A stretch of 9,173 nucleotides of DNA, taken from contig JBEKFH010000180.1 in the NCBI GenBank assembly GCA_050013415.1, forward strand, positions 1 to 9,173. Direction: 5' to 3'. Source of the DNA: Palsa-506 sp050013415. Lineage in GTDB: Bacteria > Actinomycetota > Actinomycetes > Streptosporangiales > Streptosporangiaceae. Within the stretch, counting starts at the first letter, position 1. Each line of letters begins with the position of its first letter. The notes beneath the pieces were generated by a model that was not told the DNA's origin, searched no databases, and worked only from the letters and a program-made list of their open reading frames with translations. The position numbers and the translations under genes are program-made. Shown piece by piece: positions 1 through 4,480 of the stretch.

Positions 1-995
1 ACCTTGGCGGGGGTCTGCAGCCGCTGCCCGATGGCGAGGCCGGCCGCCAGGCCGCCGATCAGCGGCAGCAGCCGCAGCCCGCTGCTCTGCGCGTCGAGCC
101 CGCGGACATCCTGGAAGTACTGCGGGATCCCGAACAGGATCCCGAACAGGGCAAACGAGACCATCGTCGACAGGGCAGTGCCCCAGGTGAAGCTGGCCGA
201 CCGGAACAACGTCAGGTCGACCAGCGGGTAGCCGCTGCGCCGCCTGGCGACGCGGCGCTCCCAGCTGACGAACGAGACGAGCGCCACCGCTCCGGCCGCC
301 ATGGTGGCGACGGCAGTCGCGTTGCTCCAGCCGTTCTCCCCGGCCTTGATGAAACCGTAGGTCAGGGCTGCCAGGCCGCAGCTGGACAGGAGCACTCCGG
401 GCACGTCCAGCCGCGGGCGCCGCTCGCTGCGCGACTCCGGCATCAGCGTGGTGACGGCGATGAGCGCCGCCGCGACCAGCGGGACGTTGATCAGGAACAC
501 CGAACCCCACCAGAAGTGATCGAGCAGCCAGCCGCCCAGGATCGGCCCGATCGGGAAGCCGACGAACGTGGCGCCGCCCACCAGGGCGATCGCCCGCGGC
601 ATCTCCGCTGCGGTGAACAGCACGGGTATGACGGCCAGCGATAGCGGCAGGATGACCGCCGCGGCCAGGCCGAGCAATGCCCGGGAGGCGATGAGCTCGG
701 CGGCGGAGCCCGAGTAAGCGCAGGCCAGCGAAGCCGCGCCGAACACCACCAGGGCGCCGGTCAGCAGCCGCTTGCGGCCGAACCTGTCCCCGAGCAGGCC
801 GGCCGGGAGCAGCGCCGCGGCCAGCACCAGGCTGTAGGCGTCGACGAACCACTGCAGATCCCCGGTCGAGGCATGCAGGTCGGCGGCGAGCGTGGGCAAT
901 GCCAGGTTGAGCACCGTCAGGTCGAGCCCGACGACGAGAACGCTCAGCGCGAGGGCGCCGAGTGCCCACCAGCGCCGGGCCTCAGCACTACGCAT
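1..995 (-). CDS. MFS drug efflux transporter, DHA2 (EmrB/QacA-like) family, partial
   Basis: Proton-driven multidrug or metabolite exporter in the cytoplasmic membrane. The frame is open from ATG at 995-993 to the left edge, giving 331 visible residues, so the last third of a usual 450-530-residue protein is missing. The start is supported by GGGAG about 7 nt upstream. Visible landmarks are the first helix ending in LDLTVLNLALP (the DHA2 helix-1 signature), MFS motif A as GLLGDRFGRKR near residues 66-76, SRALLGL in helix 4, and the motif-C-like stretch VGFPIGPILGGWLLD followed by FLINVP, typical of 14-helix members. A later QYFQDVRGLDAQSSGLRLLP segment is also usual for DHA2 proteins. It is the outermost gene on the left and is divergent from the universal stress gene. 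The substrate cannot be read from sequence; the promoter carries an operator-like palindrome, so repression by a local regulator is inferred. Confidence 0.93.
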   Translation of the reverse strand, partial: MRSAEARRWWALGALALSVLVVGLDLTVLNLALPTLAADLHASTGDLQWFVDAYSLVLAAALLPAGLLGDRFGRKRLLTGALVVFGAASLACAYSGSAAELIASRALLGLAAAVILPLSLAVIPVLFTAAEMPRAIALVGGATFVGFPIGPILGGWLLDHFWWGSVFLINVPLVAAALIAVTTLMPESRSERRPRLDVPGVLLSSCGLAALTYGFIKAGENGWSNATAVATMAAGAVALVSFVSWERRVARRRSGYPLVDLTLFRSASFTWGTALSTMVSFALFGILFGIPQYFQDVRGLDAQSSGLRLLPLIGGLAAGLAIGQRLQTPAK

Positions 996-1034
996 GACGC
1001 TCTCCCTGCTTTCGGCAGTTACCCTGAAATGAAC

Positions 1035-1064
1035 GTTATAAATATTTGAGAGTCACTGTCAAAT
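1035..1064 (-). promoter_or_regulatory. Sigma-70-type promoter with overlapping 21-nt palindromic operator for the MFS gene
   Basis: On the minus strand there is a perfect -35 TTGACA (1062-1057), a 16-nt spacer and TATAAC as -10 (1040-1035), about 40 nt upstream of the MFS start. The AT-rich patch stands out in this GC-rich DNA. Positions 1044-1064 form a palindrome whose arms ATTTGAGAGT and ACTGTCAAAT pair at 9 of 10 positions around a central C, covering the -35 and most of the spacer. Repressor occupancy there would block RNA polymerase. TetR- or MarR-type regulators commonly act this way on exporters, but no regulator gene is visible; it could lie left of the window. Confidence 0.75.
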
Positions 1065-1171
1065 CATAAACCGGCCTGCGGATGAGCCGACTGCCGCGGC
1101 CCCGGGCACGGGCGGCGCGGAACCCGGGTACATTTTTAGCTGGGAAGCTTCTCACCGGAAGGAGCCTTACC

Positions 1172-1708
1172 GTGTCCCGCGTACGCAGGGTGTTCGCAGG
1201 CGTCAGCGGGTCGCCGGGCAGCCTGCAGGCGCTCCGGTATGCGGCGGGCCTAGCCCGCGCGCACGACTCGGAACTCATTCCTGTGCTTGCCTGGATGCCT
1301 CCGGGCGGTGACCTCGCTGACCGCAGCGGCCCTTCTGTCTACCTGCGCCAGGTCTGGAAGGACGCGGCCTGGCAGCGACTGTGGCACGCCATCGAGCTGG
1401 CCTTCGGGGAGGTTCCGGCCGATGTGCCGGTCGAGCCCAAGGTGGTCAGGGGCGAGGCGGGCAGCGTCCTGGTCGCCATGGCAAACTCCGACGGCGACCT
1501 GCTCGTTGTCGGCGCCGGCCGCCGCGGCGCGCTGAGCCGCATCGCGGCCTGCCGGGTCAGCCGCTACTGCCTGGCGCACGCCACCTGCCCCGTGGTCGCG
1601 GTCCCGCCGTCGGCGCTCGCCCAGATGGGCCGCGGGCTGCGCGGCTGGGCGATGCGGCGGCGCAGCCTGAGCCTGGACCGGGTGGGCCTGCCCACCACCG
1701 GGCGATAA
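1172..1708 (+). CDS. Universal stress protein (UspA family), single domain
   Basis: Cytosolic nucleotide-binding stress protein of 178 residues with one Usp domain (about residues 4-145). The start is GTG at 1172, chosen because AAGGAG lies 8 nt upstream and homology begins at once with VRRVFAGVSGSPGSLQALRYAA; an upstream in-frame ATG at 1082 has no ribosome site and adds non-homologous residues. The first-strand Asp that contacts ATP in classic members is Ser12 here (GVSGS), as in a group of actinobacterial Usp proteins. The phosphate loop is GRRG at 116-119, then nine residues and V129-S130 where G-S/T is usual, ending in CPVVAVP (139-145). About 33 basic C-terminal residues follow, with LRGWAMRRR. 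It is followed 100 bp later by the VOC gene on the same strand. Whether ATP is bound is uncertain given these substitutions. Confidence 0.88.
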   Translation: MSRVRRVFAGVSGSPGSLQALRYAAGLARAHDSELIPVLAWMPPGGDLADRSGPSVYLRQVWKDAAWQRLWHAIELAFGEVPADVPVEPKVVRGEAGSVLVAMANSDGDLLVVGAGRRGALSRIAACRVSRYCLAHATCPVVAVPPSALAQMGRGLRGWAMRRRSLSLDRVGLPTTGR

Positions 1709-1786
1709 CCGGCCTGATAGCGGGCGGATAACCGGGCCGCCAGCGGACGGATAACCTGGCCGCCAGCAGGAGATAATTGGCCTGCC
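1704..1786 (+). repeat. Degenerate tandem repeat, four units, 23-bp period
   Basis: GATAA recurs at 1704, 1727, 1750 and 1772 (spacings 23, 23, 22). Units read GATAACCGG then CC-rich sequence with AGC; units 1 and 2 match at 18 of 23 positions and units 2 and 3 differ at only a few. The fourth unit is cut to GATAATTGGCCTGCC. The first unit contains the TAA stop of the universal stress gene, and the array fills most of the gap before the VOC gene. It may be slippage-derived or a set of phased protein-binding sites; the sequence does not decide. Confidence 0.7.
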
Positions 1787-1808
1787 GGAACACGCCAGGG
1801 AGGTCGCC

Positions 1809-2327
1809 ATGCCACAGCCAGCAGGCAAGGAATTGCAGGACATCAGGGCGCGCCGCGAGAAGCTGCGCGAGAAGTACCTGCGCCCCCCTGGCCAGCGGCC
1901 TGCCAGCACCGTGCGCGGCGTGCACCACATCGCGCTGATCTGCCGCGACCCCGAGGAGACGATCCGCTTCTACCAGGAGTTCCTCGGGTTTCCGCTAGTG
2001 GAACTGGTGGAGAACCGTGACTACGCGGGCTCCAGTCACTTCTTCTTCGACATCGGCAACCACAACTTGCTCGGGTTCTTCGACTTTCCCGGGCACGATC
2101 ACCCGGCGTTCACCGAGACCATTGGCGCGGTTCAGCACCTGGCGATCTCGATCTCGGCCGAGCAGTTCGAGGTGGCGAGGAAGAAGCTGGACCAGGCCGC
2201 GGTCGACTACCTCGGGCCGGATCGCGGAGTGCTGGACAGCATGTACTTCCGCGACCCGAACGGCGTCGGCGTCGAGCTGTACCAGGAGGAACTCGGCGTC
2301 TTCAACGGCGAGCGGATCCTCGGCTGA
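1809..2327 (+). CDS. VOC superfamily (glyoxalase/dioxygenase-fold) metalloprotein
   Basis: A 172-residue protein with a paired beta-alpha-beta-beta-beta VOC domain from about residue 36 to 160. The start ATG has GGGAGG about 6 nt upstream. Likely metal ligands are His40 (GVHHIAL), His110 (VQHLAIS) and Glu156 (GVGVELYQE), the usual VOC positions for a divalent cation. RDPEETIRFYQEFLGF is the standard helix after strand 1, and YFRDPNGVGVELY is the usual end motif. The first 34 residues are charged and helix-prone (KELQDIRARREKLREKYL) and precede the core domain. VOC members include glyoxalase I, methylmalonyl-CoA epimerase, extradiol dioxygenases and antibiotic-binding proteins, and substrate cannot be assigned from these motifs. 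Its position behind a stress-protein gene hints at detoxification, but the 100-bp repeat-filled gap makes cotranscription uncertain. Confidence 0.88.
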   Translation: MPQPAGKELQDIRARREKLREKYLRPPGQRPASTVRGVHHIALICRDPEETIRFYQEFLGFPLVELVENRDYAGSSHFFFDIGNHNLLGFFDFPGHDHPAFTETIGAVQHLAISISAEQFEVARKKLDQAAVDYLGPDRGVLDSMYFRDPNGVGVELYQEELGVFNGERILG

Positions 2328-2345
2328 CCCGCCGGGCCGCGTTGG

Positions 2346-2374
2346 CCGGCCGCCGGCCGTCGGCTGGCGGCCGG
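2346..2374. terminator. GC-rich stem-loop between convergent genes
   Basis: Perfect 9-bp inverted repeat, CCGGCCGCC at 2346-2354 and GGCGGCCGG at 2366-2374, with an 11-nt loop. It sits in the 51-bp gap between the VOC stop and the DUF3052 stop, where a bidirectional terminator is expected. There is no T tract on either side, so it resembles the U-less stems common in actinobacteria rather than a classic intrinsic terminator. Confidence 0.5.
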
Positions 2375-2378
2375 GCGA

Positions 2379-2825
2379 TTAGCGGAGCTTGCGGCGGATG
2401 ACCAGCCGCAGGCCGGACCAGACCTGGTCGATGGCGCACACTTTGTTGTCCACCAGGCCTGTCGGCAGCGCGATCTCGCGGATGACCTGGTCGGACATGT
2501 CGGTGGGAACCCCGGAGGCCCGCTTGGGCCAGGCGATCCACAGGCCGCACGCCGGGGCCATCTCCGAACGCAGCACGTCCAGCCGGGCCGCCAGGTCCGC
2601 CCGCCAGGCAGCGAAGAAGACGATGACATCGAGCGGCGCCGTCGCGCCGAGCCCGTCCCGGACGGTCACCGAATCCGGTAGCGGCGCCAGCAGATCGGCG
2701 AAACCGGGCGGCGCGTCGATCAGCGCGACCGCGTGGCCCGCCTTGATGCCGAGTTTCCCGGGCAGCGGAGTTCCCGAGTAGCCGGCCGCCCGCCCGGGAC
2801 CGCCGCCTGCCGGCTCCGGGCTCAT
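2379..2825 (-). CDS. DUF3052 family protein
   Basis: A 148-residue cytosolic protein of unknown biochemical function with the family's hallmarks: AGYSGTPLPGKLGIKAGH near residues 14-31, a hydrophobic strand plus APPGF, a mid-protein LDVIVFFAAWRADL segment, GLWIAWPKRASG near 93-104, and the C-terminal LPTGLVDNKVCAIDQVWSG block. The family is essentially actinobacterial. No signal peptide or membrane helix is seen. The chosen ATG at 2825 has GGAG 5 nt upstream, within a 17-bp duplication that also repeats the ATG. Two minute ORFs overlap into it from upstream, so translational coupling may set its level. It is convergent with the VOC gene and divergent from the small cyclic-nucleotide-binding-like gene. 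Family assignment is firm; no function is proposed. Confidence 0.88.
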   Translation of the reverse strand: MSPEPAGGGPGRAAGYSGTPLPGKLGIKAGHAVALIDAPPGFADLLAPLPDSVTVRDGLGATAPLDVIVFFAAWRADLAARLDVLRSEMAPACGLWIAWPKRASGVPTDMSDQVIREIALPTGLVDNKVCAIDQVWSGLRLVIRRKLR

Positions 2826-2842
2826 GCCGGCTCCGGGCTCAT
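2809..2842 (-). repeat. 17-bp direct repeat duplicating a ribosome-site/start-codon module
   Basis: Two perfect adjacent copies of GCCGGCTCCGGGCTCAT (plus strand) at 2809-2825 and 2826-2842. On the minus strand each copy begins with ATG and carries GGAG, so the upstream copy supplies the ribosome site for the downstream ATG. The upstream ATG (2842-2840) is out of frame and encodes MSPEPA before a TGA that overlaps the DUF3052 start in an ATGA arrangement. Confidence 0.85.
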
Positions 2843-2874
2843 GCCGTCCTAGGGGCGGGACTCTCTGCCGCCAT
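2839..2874 (-). other. Possible 11-codon upstream ORF with a strong ribosome site
   Basis: ATG at 2874-2872 is preceded on the minus strand by GGAGGT (2887-2882) at 7-nt spacing, the best ribosome site in this leader. It encodes MAAESPAPRTA and ends at TGA 2841-2839, which overlaps the next ATG (2842-2840). That ATG opens a 6-codon ORF, which in turn overlaps the DUF3052 start. The arrangement fits a reinitiation leader, but no conservation evidence is available. Confidence 0.35.
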
Positions 2875-2889
2875 CGTCCGCACCTCCGC

Positions 2890-2910
2890 GAAGGTCATCT
2901 TGTCACCTTC
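2890..2910. promoter_or_regulatory. Operator-like palindrome in a divergent promoter region
   Basis: Arms GAAGGT (2890-2895) and ACCTTC (2905-2910) are perfectly complementary around a 9-nt centre. The site lies between the divergent DUF3052 and cyclic-nucleotide-binding-like genes, overlapping a possible plus-strand -35 TTGTCA (2900-2905) whose partner would be near GATAGG at 2921. The promoter call is weak; the palindrome is directly visible. Confidence 0.4.
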
Positions 2911-2939
2911 TTGTAACGGGGATAGGGCACAACAGGGGT

Positions 2940-3311
2940 ATGAGCGCGCTGCCCGAGCGGCTATCCCGTCCCCCCCGGCCCGGAATCCTGGAGATGCCGG
3001 GTGATGAGGCAGTGCTGCCCGCCGGCAGCAGGCTTGCCGACGAGGAACGGTCGGGGCGGCAGTGTTTCGTGATCATCGATGGCCGGGCCGCGGTGGAACG
3101 GGGCGGGGCGCGGCTGCGCGGCCTGGGCAGCGGCGATTTCGTCGGGAGGGTGGATGCCGCCGGCGGCCCGCTGCCGCCCGCCGGCGTGACTGTCCGGCTG
3201 GAGACCCGCGCGCGCGTCCTGGTGATCGATTCTGGCCGGCTGGCGGCGCTGATCGAGGCCGAGCCCGCGGTTGCCGCGGCCTGGCGCTCCCTCATCGCGT
3301 CCGCCGGCTAG
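2940..3311 (+). CDS. Small cyclic-nucleotide-binding-like (cupin-fold) domain protein
   Basis: A 123-residue protein consisting only of a CRP-type sensor domain. CFVIIDGRAAVERGG (42-56), then GLGSGDFVGR (61-70) and RARVLVIDSGRLAALIEAEP (90-109), match the beta-roll and following helix of cNMP-binding domains. No helix-turn-helix, kinase or channel domain is attached. The phosphate-binding cassette is degenerate: the usual F-G-E is FVGR (67-70) and the usual R-x-A before the last strand is P-P-A (79-81), so the Glu and Arg that hold cAMP or cGMP are absent and binding is doubtful. ATG 2940 is used because the domain begins soon after; AGGGG is too close to be a good ribosome site, and a near-leaderless message is possible. 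It is divergent from the DUF3052 gene and convergent with the XdhC-like gene. Its role is unknown; a partner-binding or vestigial sensor is possible. Confidence 0.7.
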   Translation: MSALPERLSRPPRPGILEMPGDEAVLPAGSRLADEERSGRQCFVIIDGRAAVERGGARLRGLGSGDFVGRVDAAGGPLPPAGVTVRLETRARVLVIDSGRLAALIEAEPAVAAAWRSLIASAG

Positions 3312-3427
3312 CCAGCCATAAGGAGAACCCGCCCGCCCGGCCGTTGCGATCGGCGATCAGGCCGGCCAAAGCCGGCTAGAAGGAGAACCGCCCGGCCGGC
3401 CGTTGCGATCGGCGATCAGGCCGGCCA
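3303..3427. repeat. Imperfect tandem duplication at the 3' end of the XdhC-like gene
   Basis: A block starting AAGGAGAACC and ending GATCAGGCCGGCCA occurs at 3320-3368 (49 bp) and 3380-3427 (48 bp), differing by one base and one indel. GCCGGCTAG precedes both copies (3303-3311, 3371-3379), with 8 extra bases in the left one. The left GCCGGCTAG contains the TAG stop of the small sensor-domain gene. The right copy encodes LAGLIADRNGR of the XdhC-like protein. The left copy is read in another frame and supplies that gene's stop. GCCGGC at 3361-3366 and 3371-3376 could also pair as a short hairpin between these convergent genes. Confidence 0.85.
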
Positions 3428-3905
3428 GGGTGGCGATGGCGATCTCAGCCGGAGTCCGCGAGCCGATGTTGAGTCCGATCGGCCGGTGTATCCGCTCGAT
3501 CTCGCCGGGCGGCACGCCGAGGGCCACGAGCGCGGGGATGTGCGGCGCGGCGTGACGGGGGTTGCCCATCACCCCGATCCAGCGGGCTTTGCTGTCCAGC
3601 GCATCGCGCAGCATGGCGCCGAGCTCTGGCCGGTGGTGATCGGTGACGACCACGTCGGTGTCGTCGCCGGCGGACTGCACGCCGCCGCTGTCGGCCGCGA
3701 GGCCCGCGGCCCGGGCGGCTTCCGCACGGCCCGGGTCAGGCTCCACCAGCACTGGGCGGAATCCTGCGTCGCGTCCGTATCGCAGCAGGAGGCCGGCCAC
3801 TGGCGAGAAGAACACCGCGATAAGCGTCCGCCCGTGCGCCGGGGACGCCGCGTGCCCGTGCGCGACCTCGCACGCTGGATCCTGGGCATTGCTGGTCATG
3901 GTCAT
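3357..3905 (-). CDS. XdhC C-terminal (Rossmann-like) domain protein, stand-alone
   Basis: XdhC/CoxI proteins help load or sulfurate molybdenum cofactor for xanthine dehydrogenase-type enzymes. This 182-residue protein matches only the C-terminal domain: strand 1 TLIAVFF, VLVEPD (52-57), DDTDVVVTDHH (81-91), ARWIGVMGNPRHAAPHI (107-123), and the family end motif IHRPIGLNIGSRTPAEIAIATL (139-160, with G-SRTPAEIA the clearest part). The N-terminal XdhC/CoxI domain is missing, and the glycine-rich nucleotide loop after strand 1 is FFSPVAG rather than the usual GxGxxA, so it may be a diverged or accessory form. The start is ATG 3905 (a second ATG two codons later); the ribosome site is weak. The last 12 or so residues come from a frame-shifted tandem duplication and are probably not ancestral. 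The divergent neighbour encodes molbindin, which supports a molybdenum context, but no molybdoenzyme gene is visible. Confidence 0.8.
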   Translation of the reverse strand: MTMTSNAQDPACEVAHGHAASPAHGRTLIAVFFSPVAGLLLRYGRDAGFRPVLVEPDPGRAEAARAAGLAADSGGVQSAGDDTDVVVTDHHRPELGAMLRDALDSKARWIGVMGNPRHAAPHIPALVALGVPPGEIERIHRPIGLNIGSRTPAEIAIATLAGLIADRNGRPGGSPSSRLWPA

Positions 3906-3980
3906 GAGCTTGCCACGGGCCCGGCCGGTCGGGAAACTGACCCAGGCACGGCCGGCGGGTGCGGCCGGCGGTTGCGCTGC

Positions 3981-4032
3981 ATGATCACGGTAATTGGTGG
4001 GTGCTGGGACCCCGCCTTATTTCCGTGATCAT
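3981..4032. repeat. 52-nt imperfect palindrome forming a long hairpin
   Basis: Arms ATGATCACGG (3981-3990) and CCGTGATCAT (4023-4032) are perfectly complementary. After one mismatch, 3992-3994 AAT pairs with 4019-4021 ATT, and further in GGTGGG (3996-4001) pairs with CCCGCC (4011-4016) with one G-T wobble, leaving a 9-nt loop. It sits about 75 bp upstream of the XdhC-like start, so it is not placed as a gene terminator. It has the look of a dispersed REP/MITE-like palindrome or a cruciform-forming regulatory site; copy number in the genome is unknown here. Confidence 0.75.
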
Positions 4033-4034
4033 CG

Positions 4035-4125
4035 AAACCCCGGCCCGGCTCGTCGCTAAACCCCGGCCCGGCTCGTCGCTAAACCCCGGCCGGGCTCGCC
4101 GCGAACTTCCGCCCGGCTCGCCGCG
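4035..4125 (+). repeat. Tandem repeat, four units, 23-bp period
   Basis: Units start at 4035, 4058, 4081 and 4104. Units 1 and 2 are identical copies of a 23-mer beginning AAACCCCGGCCCGGCTCG and ending TCGCT. Unit 3 differs at a few positions (CCGGGCTCGCCGCG), and unit 4 is 22 bp and diverged (AACTTCCGCCCGGCTCGCC). It directly abuts the 52-nt hairpin. It is non-coding, and its units are unrelated in sequence to those at 1704-1786 despite the same period. Confidence 0.85.
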
Positions 4126-4172
4126 AGCCCGGCCCGGCCCGGCCCGGGTGTCCGGCAGAATGTGCCTACCGG

Positions 4173-4194
4173 CCGCCCGCCACCCGGCGGGCGG
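4173..4194 (+). promoter_or_regulatory. Perfect GC hairpin upstream of mop
   Basis: CCGCCCGCC (4173-4181) and GGCGGGCGG (4186-4194) form a 9-bp all-GC stem closed by the 4-nt loop ACCC, ending 35 nt before the mop ATG. If the mop transcript starts upstream it would be a stable 5'-leader structure; otherwise it could be a protein site or stop reading-through transcripts. It is far smaller than the known molybdenum-cofactor riboswitch, so that is not claimed. Confidence 0.45.
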
Positions 4195-4229
4195 AATCCT
4201 GGAAACGCAGAACGGGGACTGACACCAGC

Positions 4230-4439
4230 ATGAGGCTAAGTGCGCGAAATCAGGTAAGTGCTCGGGTCACCGGCATCGTCCACGGTGAGGCCACGGCCAA
4301 CGTGGTCCTCGACGCCGGGGGCGTTCGCCTGGTGGCCTCGATCACGGTCGAGGCAGCCAAGGAACTCGGCCTGACCGAGGGCCGCGAAGTGATCGCGATC
4401 GTCAAGGCGTCGGACGTGATTCTGGCCGTCGCGGACTGA
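4230..4439 (+). CDS. mop: Molbindin (Mop), single TOBE-domain molybdate-binding protein
   Basis: A 69-residue cytosolic protein that, like other molbindins, should assemble into a ring and bind molybdate or tungstate for storage or buffering ahead of cofactor synthesis. The whole sequence is one TOBE/Mop domain: MRLSARNQVSARVTGIVHG, then VRLVASITVEAAKELGLTEG and the closing EVIAIVKASDVILA, where S-A-R-N-Q, A-S-I-T and K-A-S-D-V are the family's oxyanion-pocket and core segments. Length is typical for one-domain Mop. The start is ATG 4230, where homology begins at residue 1; GGGGA lies rather far upstream (about 12 nt), so the ribosome site is weak. It is divergent from the XdhC-like gene and convergent with the phosphohexomutase, with a stem-loop after its stop. 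Family assignment is confident; metal preference is not visible. Confidence 0.9.
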   Translation: MRLSARNQVSARVTGIVHGEATANVVLDAGGVRLVASITVEAAKELGLTEGREVIAIVKASDVILAVAD

Positions 4440-4448
4440 CCGGGCGCG

Positions 4449-4480
4449 GTGCTGGCCCGGGTGAGCTATCCGGCCAGCAC
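4449..4480. terminator. Stem-loop between convergent mop and phosphohexomutase genes
   Basis: GTGCTGGCC (4449-4457) and GGCCAGCAC (4472-4480) form a perfect 9-bp stem with a 14-nt loop, and GGGC (4442-4445) with GCCC (4482-4485) can extend it across a small internal loop. It begins 9 nt after the mop stop and covers the last codons and TAG stop of the mutase gene, which suits a shared bidirectional terminator. No T tract follows on either strand. Confidence 0.55.

Larger units (their letters stand above)
3906..4229. other. 324-bp divergent intergenic region rich in repeats
   Basis: No credible gene was found between the XdhC-like and mop starts; open frames here are short, proline/arginine-rich and unlike any family. 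It holds, left to right, a long imperfect hairpin (3981-4032), a tandem repeat of 23-bp period (4035-4125), a GC-only run ending near 4148, and a perfect hairpin 35 nt before mop (4173-4194). It must include the promoters for both divergent genes, but I could not identify convincing -35/-10 pairs. Confidence 0.7.

Noticed and set aside
126..149. Perfect 12-bp tandem duplication
   Set aside because: It encodes a repeated LFGI in a transmembrane helix of the exporter, which is plausible helix sequence; there is no sign of frame disruption.
1082..1171. Earlier ATG start for the universal stress protein
   Set aside because: No ribosome site precedes it and the added residues are non-homologous, while GTG 1172 has AAGGAG at proper spacing.
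3959..4222. Open frame across the intergenic repeats before mop
   Set aside because: Its translation is made of the tandem repeat (proline/arginine-rich) with no ribosome site or family.
4173..4229. Molybdenum-cofactor riboswitch upstream of mop
   Set aside because: Only a single short hairpin is present; the known motif is much longer with several helices, which I do not see.
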